NCBI GenBank assembly: GCA_018061385.1
Contig: JAGOUF010000056.1
Location: 1 to 8,875, forward strand
DNA length: 8,875 nucleotides
Source: Chitinophagaceae bacterium
GTDB taxonomy: Bacteria > Bacteroidota > Bacteroidia > Chitinophagales > Chitinophagaceae
Reading direction: 5' to 3'
Made by a program: the position numbers and the translations under genes. Shown in pieces: positions 1 to 6,427 of the stretch. The notes beneath the pieces were generated by a model. The model did not search any database. It had not been told where the DNA came from and saw only the letters and a list, made by a program, of their open reading frames with translations. Within the stretch, counting starts at the first letter, position 1; each line of letters starts with the position of its first letter.

Positions 1-81
1 CTGCCTTTTGGAAGTTATCAATTGCTGTTAACCAACAATTTAGGTTACAAACAAACTGAAAGAATTTTAATAGAACATTAA
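1..81 (+). CDS. C-terminal end of a T9SS-sorted secreted protein (5' part outside window)
   Basis: The first 26 codons of the window are open in frame 1 and end in TAA. The peptide begins L-P-F-G-S-Y-Q-L and ends R-I-L-I-E-H. It aligns without gaps to the last 26 residues of the 1052-residue protein encoded at 716-3874 (V-P-V-G-N-Y-S-L ... Q-I-I-V-A-D), with about 10 identities including the P-x-G-x-Y-x-L core, T-N, G, K and T. This is the end of a type A T9SS sorting domain: a final G-x-Y-x-L strand, a turn with G, then a basic and hydrophobic last strand. The family rule is that such proteins cross the outer membrane by T9SS, after which the domain is removed and the protein is attached to the cell surface or released. 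The function of the cargo itself cannot be known, because everything upstream is missing. The gene ends 24 bases before the next start, so the two are probably co-transcribed. Confidence 0.75.
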   Translation: MPFGSYQLLLTNNLGYKQTERILIEH

Positions 82-93
82 ACCATTTTTTGT

Positions 94-99
94 AGAAGG
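94..99 (+). promoter_or_regulatory. Shine-Dalgarno-like AGAAGG before the 91-residue gene
   Basis: AGAAGG lies six bases before the ATG at 106. Bacteroidota rarely use strong Shine-Dalgarno sites and no comparable site precedes the neighbouring genes, so it may be chance. It nevertheless favours the ATG at 106 over the in-frame ATG at 145, which has no such site. Confidence 0.35.
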
Positions 100-105
100 T
101 TTAAA

Positions 106-381
106 ATGTATAATTTTACATCAACTAACAACTTTTACCAATTTATGGGTAAAAAAAATATTTTTTTAATGCTAATATTTTTAATTGGTTTTTTAACTAC
201 CAATTTAAATGCTCAGTCTGTAAGCAAAACAGATAACCCAACACATGCTAATAATTTAAGTAAAGCTCCTTTAGATGGAGGGGTAAGTATTTTGTTAGTT
301 TTAGGTTTATTGGGAGGTTTAATGATTATTAATGCCCAGAAAATTAAGAAAAAAGCAGACACAAGTTCCAAAAATGTATAA
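106..381 (+). CDS. small exported protein with C-terminal PLDGG motif, hydrophobic segment and basic tail (PID-CTERM-like)
   Basis: This 91-residue protein has a hydrophobic signal peptide (about residues 18-36, ending L-N-A before Q37), a short polar middle, the motif A-P-L-D-G-G at 54-59, a hydrophobic stretch at about 60-77 and a basic tail (K-I-K-K-K). Signal peptide + short P-x-D-x-G motif + membrane segment + positive end resembles the small Bacteroidota proteins annotated with a PID-CTERM putative sorting domain; that assignment is from memory of the family. The mature protein would be only about 55 residues, most of it membrane anchor. The start at 106 gives an unusually long n-region of 13 extra residues; the ATG at 145 (M14, then G-K-K) would give a textbook signal peptide, but the Shine-Dalgarno-like site favours 106. 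The gene lies 24 bases after a T9SS cargo gene, as its relative at 3925 lies 50 bases after another. Its function is unknown; it could be an anchor, a T9SS accessory protein or an exosortase-type substrate. Confidence 0.75.
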   Translation: MYNFTSTNNFYQFMGKKNIFLMLIFLIGFLTTNLNAQSVSKTDNPTHANNLSKAPLDGGVSILLVLGLLGGLMIINAQKIKKKADTSSKNV

Positions 382-520
382 TATATTTTTATCTGTATTC
401 TATAATATTAGTCGTGATTAATCCCCATTTTTTTTAGATTGTTTATAAAAAAATATCAATTATTGCTAAATAGTTCATATTTTCGCTATAATACAAATAG
501 TATATTTAAAAAATTAAATG

Positions 521-528
521 TACTTTTG
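521..528 (+). promoter_or_regulatory. Bacteroidota -7 promoter element TACTTTTG
   Basis: TACTTTTG followed by C matches the Bacteroidota primary sigma factor -7 consensus TAnnTTTG exactly. No TTG is found 17-23 bases upstream, the usual place for the -33 element; the nearest TTG (463-465) is too far. The call rests on the -7 element, the position inside a 334-base gap and the same octamer before another gene in this window. It would drive the 1052-residue cargo gene and the 120-residue gene after it. Confidence 0.5.
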
Positions 529-670
529 CTGAGTTCAACCTTAAAAACACGTTAACTTTTTTTTGTAATTTATTATTGTTATGATTAACATTTGAAGAAT
601 TTAATGCAGCATAAACTACAAATAAAGTATCGTATTAATTTAGTTTGAATCCCCCACTAACAATTGTTGC

Positions 671-687
671 CTTAAAAATAATTTAAG
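671..687 (+). other. short inverted repeat in the leader of the 1052-residue gene
   Basis: CTTAAA and TTTAAG flank a five-base loop, giving a perfect six-pair but AU-rich and therefore weak hairpin. It lies 28 bases before the start codon. Such short AT repeats arise easily by chance in this composition; a regulatory role is only a possibility. Confidence 0.25.
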
Positions 688-715
688 TAACTCTTAATAC
701 TCACAACTTTTATAT

Positions 716-3700
716 ATGAAACAACTTTTAAAAGCCTTTTTTTTATTGGTCATTTTATTCTCTTTTGCAGAGGTAAGTAATGCACAGGGCTTAACATATT
801 ACTCTAACACAAGTGGTGATGCCGCTGATTTAGCTAATTGGGATGATGTTGGTGATGGTTCTGGAACAAACCCTCCAACTTTTGCTGAAGGTGATTTGTT
901 TATTGTTACTAATGGGCATGATATGACAGTAAGTTCTACAAATTGGAATGTTGATGCACCCGATGGTATTTGTGGAATTCAAATTGAAGAATCTGGAAGT
1001 TTAACTGTTAGTGCAACTTTTAATATTTCAATTCCACCCGATGGTACCTTTATATTAGATGGAAGTTATATACATAACAGTACAGTAGTAATGGAAAGAG
1101 ATATTTTTGATAACCCAAGTATTAATGCTGGTTCAACTATTACTGTTGGGGCAAATCAAACTTGGAGCTCTCTATACCCAAATCTAACTTTCGCCAATTT
1201 AATTGTAAATACAGGTGTAACAATTACCTGTCAAAGGCAAATATCACTTGATGGTACTTTAACTTTAAGTGGAACCTCTATATTAAGAATTACTTCAAAT
1301 GTAAGTTTAGTAAATGTTGCTGGTTTTACATCTCAATTAGGTACAGGCACATTTAGAACAGTTGGAACATCTGGTGCAGCAATACCTAGTGGGGTTACTT
1401 GGGAAGGTACAGTAGAACTGAATGCCTCAGCAACTTCAAGTCAAACAATTGCAGCTGGAACATACACAAATATTATTGCAAGAACTACAACAGGTGCTGG
1501 GAGTAATATTTTTAGTAGCACTGGTACTGTTTCAATATCAGGTACAATCACTGCAGGTACAGGTACATACACTGTTACAGGTTCAACAGTTAATTATAAT
1601 GGTTCTGGTGCTCAAAGTTTACCTGCCAATATTACAACATACAATAATTTAACCATTAGCAATGCAGGTACAAAAACCATGAATGCTAATGTACAAGCAA
1701 ATGGTACCCTTACTATAGGGCATGCTTCAGGTATTTTAGCGATAAACGGAAATACATTAACCATGCAAGGGTCTTCAAGTATGACAGGTGCTTTAGCAGG
1801 TTCTTCTACTTCTAATTTAACTATTTCTGGAACAACAGGTGGAAGCCCAACTGTTAATTTTAATGCAGCTGCAACGGACTCTTTATTAAATAATTTTACG
1901 CTAAATAGAACTGGTGCAAGTGCAGGTGTTACATTAGGTACAAATGTTGCTCTAATTAATTTATTAACCATTACCAATGGTGTGTTCAGCATGAACGGTA
2001 AAATTGTTACTTTAAAATCTTCATCAATTGCAAACACTGCACAAATTGCTGAAGTAGCAGGAAGTATAAGTTATACTGGTGGTGGAAGTTTTACTACAGA
2101 ACGTTTTATTCCACAAGGAAATCGTTCTTACAGAGATTTTGCAGTTGGAGTAAATACTGCATCTGGTGTAAACTTTTTTCATACTTGGCAAGAAAATGCA
2201 GGTTCTACTGCAGGTTTGGGGATTCACATTACCGGACTTGTTGGAGTTTCACCAGGTGGTAACGATGCTACTACTGGTTTAGATTTAACTGGAACTGGAG
2301 CTAAATCTGTATTTACTTACACAAACGGTGTTTGGTCTACTGGTGTAACCAATACTAAAACTACCAAACCTGATATATATCAAGGTTACAGAACTTTTGT
2401 AAGAGGCGACCGTAATGTTAACTTATATATTACCCAAAGTAGTATGAATGTTGCAACCAAATTAAGAGCAAATGGAACACCTGTTACAGGAACAGTTACA
2501 TACAACACTTCTGGTATAACGAATACAGGGGGACCAAGTACTAGTGTTACATTAAATACTACAACTTCATCTGGAAGTTTTAGTTTATTAGCGAATCCGT
2601 ATTTGTGTGCAATTGATTGGAGTTTGGTTACAAGAACTAATCTTACAACTAGTTACACAATGTTGGATCCTACTTTAGGTGCTAACGGAGCATATATTAC
2701 TTGCAATACTGCAGGCGTAAATAGCAATCCTTCATCTAATGCTAACCAATATATTCAATCTGGTCAGGCTTTCTTTGTAGAGGCAAATGGTGGAGGTAGT
2801 CCAGTTTTGGTAATTAGTGAAACCAATAAAAGTACAACCAATAAAACAGCTGTGTTCAGATCAAGTAATACAATTAACAAATTAGGCTTTGGTATTAGTA
2901 AAAACATTACAAACCTAGGGGTTAGAAATGTAGATGGTAGTACTGTTGTTTTTGGCGATTTAGAAACAAATGATATCGATACTTCAGATGCTACTAAATT
3001 AACCAATAGTGGAGAAAATATTTCAATTTTAAAGAACGAAAAAAACTTATCTATTGAGTCTAAAGCTTTGCCAGTAAACGGCGATACCATTTATTTAAAA
3101 ATGTGGCAAATGGTAAATAATACCAGCTACACATTAACGGTTTTTGGTGGCGATTTTAATACTTCAATTCCTGCATACATTTATGATGCTTATACCAATA
3201 CAGAAAGGTTGGTGAAAATTGGAGACACAACAAATATAACATTTACAGCACTAACGGCCAATACATCAACTTTTGCAAATCGATTTAAAATTGTATTTCG
3301 TGGTAGTGCAGCTTTACCATTGTCAACTATTAATTTACAAGCTATCGAAAAAAATGGTGGGGTAGAAGTGAATTGGCAAACAAGCAATGAGGTTGATTTA
3401 AAAAATTATGAAGTAGAACAATCTCAAGATGGCAAAAATTTTGATAAGCAAGCAACAGTAACTGCTAAAAACGAATCATCAAACAGCTATTCAACTTTTA
3501 ATGCCAATATTAAAAACGGAATTTGGTATTTTAGAATTAAAATAATTCAAAAAGATGGTTCTTTCAAATACAGCAATACTGTTACAATTAATTTAAATAC
3601 TAAAAACAGTGAATTGGTTGTATTTCCAAACCCTGTTAAAGGAAAAGTATTTACAGTTCAATTTGCAGTTGCTGAAAAAGGAAATTACACAATTCAACTA

Positions 3701-3874
3701 TTCAATCAATCTGGTCAAGTTGTATTAAATAAATTTATAACTTTGCAAACTTCTACAAATGCTTCAGTAATTGTAGATTGTAAACAACAACAAGTGCCAG
3801 TTGGTAATTATTCACTTATGATTACTAATGAGTTTGGCATGAAATTGACTAAACAAATAATAGTAGCAGATTAA
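716..3874 (+). CDS. large secreted beta-rich T9SS cargo protein, probably a surface adhesin-like protein
   Basis: This 1052-residue protein is predicted to be exported by Sec and then by T9SS. Residues 1-23 are a signal peptide (S-N-A before Q24). Residues 25 to about 130 contain the Asn/Trp/Asp-rich start typical of Bacteroidota surface proteins (A-N-W-D-D-V-G-D, then G-D-L-F-I-V). About 130-450 is Ser/Thr/Gly/Asn-rich with short alternating hydrophobic strands, as in parallel beta-helix adhesins; degenerate repeats begin near 242 and 299. A Bacteroidota-type segment follows, with G-G-G-S-F-T-T-E-R-F-I-P at 455-466, L-A-N-P-Y at 625-629, A-I-D-W and G-Q-A-F-F-V at 683-688. About 867-960 is fibronectin III-like (V-N-W-Q-T-S-N-E-V and Y-E-V-E-Q-S-Q-D-G-K-N-F). 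About 966-1052 is a type A sorting domain (V-F-P-N-P-V, then P-V-G-N-Y-S-L and a K-Q-I-I-V end). No catalytic motif was recognised, so enzyme activity is not claimed. The 120-residue gene follows after 50 bases without a terminator, suggesting one transcript. Confidence 0.9.
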   Translation: MKQLLKAFFLLVILFSFAEVSNAQGLTYYSNTSGDAADLANWDDVGDGSGTNPPTFAEGDLFIVTNGHDMTVSSTNWNVDAPDGICGIQIEESGSLTVSATFNISIPPDGTFILDGSYIHNSTVVMERDIFDNPSINAGSTITVGANQTWSSLYPNLTFANLIVNTGVTITCQRQISLDGTLTLSGTSILRITSNVSLVNVAGFTSQLGTGTFRTVGTSGAAIPSGVTWEGTVELNASATSSQTIAAGTYTNIIARTTTGAGSNIFSSTGTVSISGTITAGTGTYTVTGSTVNYNGSGAQSLPANITTYNNLTISNAGTKTMNANVQANGTLTIGHASGILAINGNTLTMQGSSSMTGALAGSSTSNLTISGTTGGSPTVNFNAAATDSLLNNFTLNRTGASAGVTLGTNVALINLLTITNGVFSMNGKIVTLKSSSIANTAQIAEVAGSISYTGGGSFTTERFIPQGNRSYRDFAVGVNTASGVNFFHTWQENAGSTAGLGIHITGLVGVSPGGNDATTGLDLTGTGAKSVFTYTNGVWSTGVTNTKTTKPDIYQGYRTFVRGDRNVNLYITQSSMNVATKLRANGTPVTGTVTYNTSGITNTGGPSTSVTLNTTTSSGSFSLLANPYLCAIDWSLVTRTNLTTSYTMLDPTLGANGAYITCNTAGVNSNPSSNANQYIQSGQAFFVEANGGGSPVLVISETNKSTTNKTAVFRSSNTINKLGFGISKNITNLGVRNVDGSTVVFGDLETNDIDTSDATKLTNSGENISILKNEKNLSIESKALPVNGDTIYLKMWQMVNNTSYTLTVFGGDFNTSIPAYIYDAYTNTERLVKIGDTTNITFTALTANTSTFANRFKIVFRGSAALPLSTINLQAIEKNGGVEVNWQTSNEVDLKNYEVEQSQDGKNFDKQATVTAKNESSNSYSTFNANIKNGIWYFRIKIIQKDGSFKYSNTVTINLNTKNSELVVFPNPVKGKVFTVQFAVAEKGNYTIQLFNQSGQVVLNKFITLQTSTNASVIVDCKQQQVPVGNYSLMITNEFGMKLTKQIIVAD
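1439..1732 (+). repeat. degenerate internal beta-strand repeats in the 1052-residue protein
   Basis: Two stretches of about 40 residues, starting at residues 242 (S-Q-T-I-A-A-G-T-Y-T-N) and 299 (A-Q-S-L-P-A-N-I-T-T-Y), share the order Q-[ST]-[IL]-x-A, an N-x-hydrophobic strand, a Gly-rich turn, then G-T-[IVL]-[TS]-[IV]. A third, weaker copy may follow near residue 380. The DNA also shows short iterated acaggta-type units around 1550-1570. The pattern fits successive coils of a beta-helix or stacked beta-sandwiches; the exact unit and copy number were judged by eye. Confidence 0.4.
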
Positions 3875-3924
3875 TAAATTTAAGACCGTTAGACAAAACC
3901 AACATTCTTATTCAATCGTATAAT

Positions 3925-4287
3925 ATGAAGCATATTTCTTTAAAGCGTTTACTTTTATTTACATTATGTATTTTTCTATTCGCTGGTACACCAACATTTT
4001 CACAATCTAGCAACGGTAACAATACGTTACAAAATAATACCAGTGAAGGTGGTAGTTTTGGAAACGGAGGACAAATTGACAATCCCGGATCTTTTGATCC
4101 AACACCTGTAGACCCAACTCCAGATCCTTTAGATCCAGCAACAGACCCAGGTGGTCCTGGTGGAGATATTGATGATATTGATCCGGTTCCTTTTGATACA
4201 GGAGTTGTATTGTTATTGGGTATTGCGTTAGTATTTGGATATTATAGTATCAATCAAAATCAATTAAGAAAAAATAAAGTAGCTTAA
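3925..4287 (+). CDS. small exported protein with acidic Asp/Pro linker and C-terminal PFDTG-membrane-basic tail (PID-CTERM-like)
   Basis: This 120-residue protein has a signal peptide (basic start, hydrophobic core to about residue 20, likely cut before Q27), an Asn/Gly/Ser-rich part (28-55), an Asp/Pro-rich acidic linker (58-88, with D-P-T-P-V-D-P-T-P-D-P and D-I-D-D-I-D), then V-P-F-D-T-G at 88-93, a hydrophobic segment at about 94-109 and a polar and basic tail (L-R-K-N-K-V-A). The end shares P-[LF]-D-x-G-V-x-[IL]-L-L with the 91-residue protein at 106-381, while the middle parts differ in length and composition. That is the pattern expected of a sorting or anchoring tail. The name PID-CTERM-like comes from remembered family resemblance. 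The gene is the last of its transcript: a T9SS cargo gene ends 50 bases upstream and a terminator starts 19 bases after the stop codon. Its function is unknown. No Shine-Dalgarno site is visible at the start. Confidence 0.8.
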   Translation: MKHISLKRLLLFTLCIFLFAGTPTFSQSSNGNNTLQNNTSEGGSFGNGGQIDNPGSFDPTPVDPTPDPLDPATDPGGPGGDIDDIDPVPFDTGVVLLLGIALVFGYYSINQNQLRKNKVA

Positions 4288-4305
4288 TACAATTAAATCA
4301 TTTTT

Positions 4306-4338
4306 AAAAGCCGAATAATTTTATTATTCGGCTTTTTT
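4306..4338 (+). terminator. rho-independent terminator after the 120-residue gene
   Basis: A 14-pair perfect stem (4306-4319 with 4323-4336) contains the GC-rich core GCCG/CGGC, has a three-base TTT loop and runs into six T residues. It ends the + strand unit of the T9SS cargo gene and the 120-residue gene and separates it from accA. The A tract on its left arm could give weak termination on the other strand too. Confidence 0.92.
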
Positions 4339-4397
4339 ATGTTTAATATTTCATTCAATAAAGTTGTTTTTCCACAATATTTGGCTTTTATTAGTTT

Positions 4398-4431
4398 TTG
4401 ATGCACCTAAAGCTGCAAAGTGTTATTTTTA
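4398..4431 (+). promoter_or_regulatory. possible promoter of accA
   Basis: TTG at 4398-4400 is followed after 23 bases by TATTTTTA at 4424-4431, which matches TAnnTTTG at all but the last base. It lies about 20 bases before the accA start and after the upstream terminator, where a promoter is needed. The mismatch and the T-rich surroundings make this weak. Confidence 0.25.
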
Positions 4432-4450
4432 CGTTCCAATAAAAATTTGT

Positions 4451-5431
4451 ATGCCACAATACCCTAACAGACAGTTTTTAGAATTTGAACAGCCTATTAA
4501 AGAGTTATATGAACAGATTGACCAAACCAAAAAATTGGCCGATAAAAATCCAAAAATAGATTATACTAGTACTATACATCAATTAGAACAATCTATTATC
4601 GATAAAAGAATTGAAATAACTCAAAGCCTTACACCTTGGCAAAGGGTTCAATTAAGTCGTCATCCAGATAGACCTTATACATTAAAATACATTCAAAAAA
4701 TGACCACAGGTTTTTTAGAACTGCATGGTGATAGAAATGTGAAAGACGATAAAGCAATGGTAGGTGGTTTTGCCGAATTAGATGGTGAAACAGTTATGTT
4801 TATTGGTCAACAAAAAGGTATTAATACTAAATCTCGACAATTACGCAATTTTGGTATGGCAAATCCAGAAGGATATAGAAAAGCTTTACGATTAATGCGA
4901 TTGGCTGAAAAATTTAATAAACCTGTTGTTACTTTAATTGATACTCCAGGAGCATTTCCTGGATTGGAAGCAGAAGAACGAGGACAAGGGGAAGCAATTG
5001 CAAGAAATATTTATGAAATGGTACGTTTAAAAGTGCCTATCATTTGTGTAATAATTGGTGAAGGTGCAAGTGGTGGAGCTTTAGGCATTGGTGTTGGCGA
5101 TAAAATGTTGATGATGGAAAATACTTGGTACACTGTAATTTCTCCAGAAAGTTGCTCTTCAATTTTATGGCGTAGTTGGGATAAAAAAGAAACAGCAGCA
5201 GAACAATTGCGTTTAACTGCAAACGATATGAAAGGTTTTGGCTTGGTTGATGAAATTGTTTCTGAACCAGATGGTGGAGCACATTGGGATTATGATGATG
5301 CTGCTGAAAGATTGAAAAAATGCATCATCAATGCCATCAAAGAATTTAAGCAACAAGACCCCGCAACAAGAATAAACAACAGAATTTCAAAGTATGAAAA
5401 AATGGGCTTTTTTGATGAAGTTGTCTCTTAA
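4451..5431 (+). CDS. accA: acetyl-CoA carboxylase carboxyltransferase subunit alpha
   Basis: AccA is the alpha half of the carboxyltransferase of acetyl-CoA carboxylase. With AccD it moves the carboxyl group from carboxybiotin on AccB to acetyl-CoA, giving malonyl-CoA for fatty acid synthesis in the cytoplasm. The 326 residues are a normal family length. Visible are the N-terminal F-L-E-F-E-Q-P-I (9-16) with a helical region to about 60, the hallmark [10 protein letters not shown] (69-78), L-H-G-D-R (91-95), I-D-T-P-G-A-F-P-G (163-171) and the Gly-rich oxyanion-type loop G-E-G-A-S-G-G-A-L (203-211). The frame is open back to a TTG at 4364, but that extension adds 29 residues unlike the family, so the ATG at 4451 is chosen. 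accD, accB and accC are not in this window. The gene follows a strong terminator and leads a probable unit with dapA and cmk. Confidence 0.97.
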   Translation: MPQYPNRQFLEFEQPIKELYEQIDQTKKLADKNPKIDYTSTIHQLEQSIIDKRIEITQSLTPWQRVQLSRHPDRPYTLKYIQKMTTGFLELHGDRNVKDDKAMVGGFAELDGETVMFIGQQKGINTKSRQLRNFGMANPEGYRKALRLMRLAEKFNKPVVTLIDTPGAFPGLEAEERGQGEAIARNIYEMVRLKVPIICVIIGEGASGGALGIGVGDKMLMMENTWYTVISPESCSSILWRSWDKKETAAEQLRLTANDMKGFGLVDEIVSEPDGGAHWDYDDAAERLKKCIINAIKEFKQQDPATRINNRISKYEKMGFFDEVVS

Positions 5432-5478
5432 GAATTACTAAAAAAGTTATATTAATACAGTTTAATTTATATATACAA

Positions 5479-6363
5479 ATGTCTTTACGTTCTCAATTAG
5501 GTGGTACAGGAGTTGCATTAATAACTCCATTTACAAAAACTGGAGCAGTAGATTTTAATGCTTTGGGAAAAGTGATAAATTATGTACTTGATGGTGGTGT
5601 AAACTACTTAGTTACCCTTGGTACAACTGGAGAAACCCCTACTATTGATAAACAAGAAAAATTTGATATAATACACTATACCTACGAAAAGGTAAACAAT
5701 CGTGTACCAATTGTTGTAGGAATTGGAGGAAACAATACTAAAGAACTAATAAACGATTTGGAGCAATATCCCTTAGATAAAGCTGTGGCTGTTTTAAGTG
5801 CTTCTCCTTATTACAGTAAACCATCTCAAGAAGGGTTATTTCAGCATTATAAAGCATTGGCCAACGCAAGTCCTAAGCCAATTTTGTTGTACAATGTACC
5901 TGGACGTACAGGAAGAAATTTAGCTGCATCAACTACCATTCGTTTGGCAAATGAGGTAGCCAATATTGCTGGTATTAAAGAAGCAAGTGATGATATGAAT
6001 CAGGCAATGCAAATTTTACGAGATCGACCAGAAAGTTTTTTAGTGGTAAGTGGAGACGATGCTTTGATATTGCCTCAATTGGTTTGTGGAATGGATGGCG
6101 TTATTAGTGTTGCTGCCAATTCTTTTCCTAAAGATTTTGCTGCAATGATTCAGTTTGGATTGAACAACAATTTTGAAGCAGCTAGAAAATTGCATTACAA
6201 ATTATTAGAAGCATACGATTTGTTATTTGTAGAAAACAATCCTGCAGGTGTTAAAGGGTTTTTGTATGAAATGGGTTTAATAGAAAATGAATTGCGTTTA
6301 CCTGTTACACCATTAAGCAATGCAACACAACAAAAAGTAAAAGCATTTTTAGCTCAACTTTAA
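5479..6363 (+). CDS. dapA: 4-hydroxy-tetrahydrodipicolinate synthase
   Basis: DapA condenses pyruvate with aspartate semialdehyde, the first committed step towards meso-diaminopimelate (cell wall) and lysine, in the cytoplasm. The 294 residues fit the family and its TIM-barrel fold. Visible are G-T-G-V-A-L-I-T-P-F (9-18), the pyruvate-binding G-T-T-G-E-T-P-T (48-55), P-Y-Y-S-K-P-S-Q-E-G (110-119) with the proton-relay tyrosine, L-Y-N-V-P-G-R-T-G (137-145) with catalytic Tyr138 and the substrate-binding Arg143, and G-I-K-E-A-S (165-170) with Schiff-base Lys167. All catalytic residues expected of a true DapA are present, including the Arg that distinguishes it from N-acetylneuraminate lyase relatives. 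The ATG at 5479 puts the first barrel strand at the usual place. It starts 47 bases after accA and ends 64 bases before cmk with no terminator on either side. Confidence 0.96.
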   Translation: MSLRSQLGGTGVALITPFTKTGAVDFNALGKVINYVLDGGVNYLVTLGTTGETPTIDKQEKFDIIHYTYEKVNNRVPIVVGIGGNNTKELINDLEQYPLDKAVAVLSASPYYSKPSQEGLFQHYKALANASPKPILLYNVPGRTGRNLAASTTIRLANEVANIAGIKEASDDMNQAMQILRDRPESFLVVSGDDALILPQLVCGMDGVISVAANSFPKDFAAMIQFGLNNNFEAARKLHYKLLEAYDLLFVENNPAGVKGFLYEMGLIENELRLPVTPLSNATQQKVKAFLAQL

Positions 6364-6427
6364 TGTTTTATTTCCCCTTTGTATTGCTAAATACTTATTT
6401 AAAAATTGAGTTGCAAAAAATTAGTTC

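Larger units (their letters stand above)
382..715 (+). other. 334-base intergenic region and probable leader of the 1052-residue gene
   Basis: No open reading frame with coding character is seen on either strand. The region is very AT-rich with several A and T runs. It holds one exact TAnnTTTG element at 521-528 and a small perfect inverted repeat at 671-687. No convincing terminator is seen after the 91-residue gene: the T run near 428-436 has only a weak hairpin before it. If transcription starts just after 528, the 1052-residue gene has an untranslated leader of roughly 180 bases. Confidence 0.6.

Noticed and set aside
404..436. T run after the 91-residue gene as a terminator
   Set aside because: The sequence before it forms only a weak four-pair ATTA/TAAT stem, too weak to call.
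463..492. TTG ... TATAAT resembling a sigma-70 promoter of other bacteria
   Set aside because: Bacteroidota do not use the TATAAT consensus; TATAAT-like strings are expected by chance in such AT-rich DNA.
1530..1600. Short acaggta/ggttca repetitions as a tandem repeat or CRISPR
   Set aside because: They are irregular, in frame, and explained by Thr/Gly-rich beta repeats of the protein; no unique spacers are present.
1422..1652. 76-codon + strand reading frame inside the cargo gene
   Set aside because: It is a Gln/Leu/Val-rich shifted reading of the Thr/Gly-rich repeats; it has no start signal and lies fully within a convincing gene.
1612..2227. Two - strand reading frames (1612-2037 and 2024-2227) opposite the cargo gene
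   Set aside because: They are antisense shadows produced by the low-complexity repeats, with no start signals or family features.
2764..3387. Two - strand reading frames (2764-3090 and 3190-3387) opposite the cargo gene
   Set aside because: Antisense shadows with no recognisable domain; the + strand carries the signal peptide and sorting domain.
4364..4450. N-terminal extension of accA from a TTG start
   Set aside because: The 29 extra residues are hydrophobic and unlike AccA, and the family N-terminus (F-L-E-F-E-x-P-I) follows directly after the ATG at 4451.
5040..5282. 80-codon - strand reading frame inside accA
   Set aside because: Gln/His/Leu-rich antisense of a highly conserved gene.
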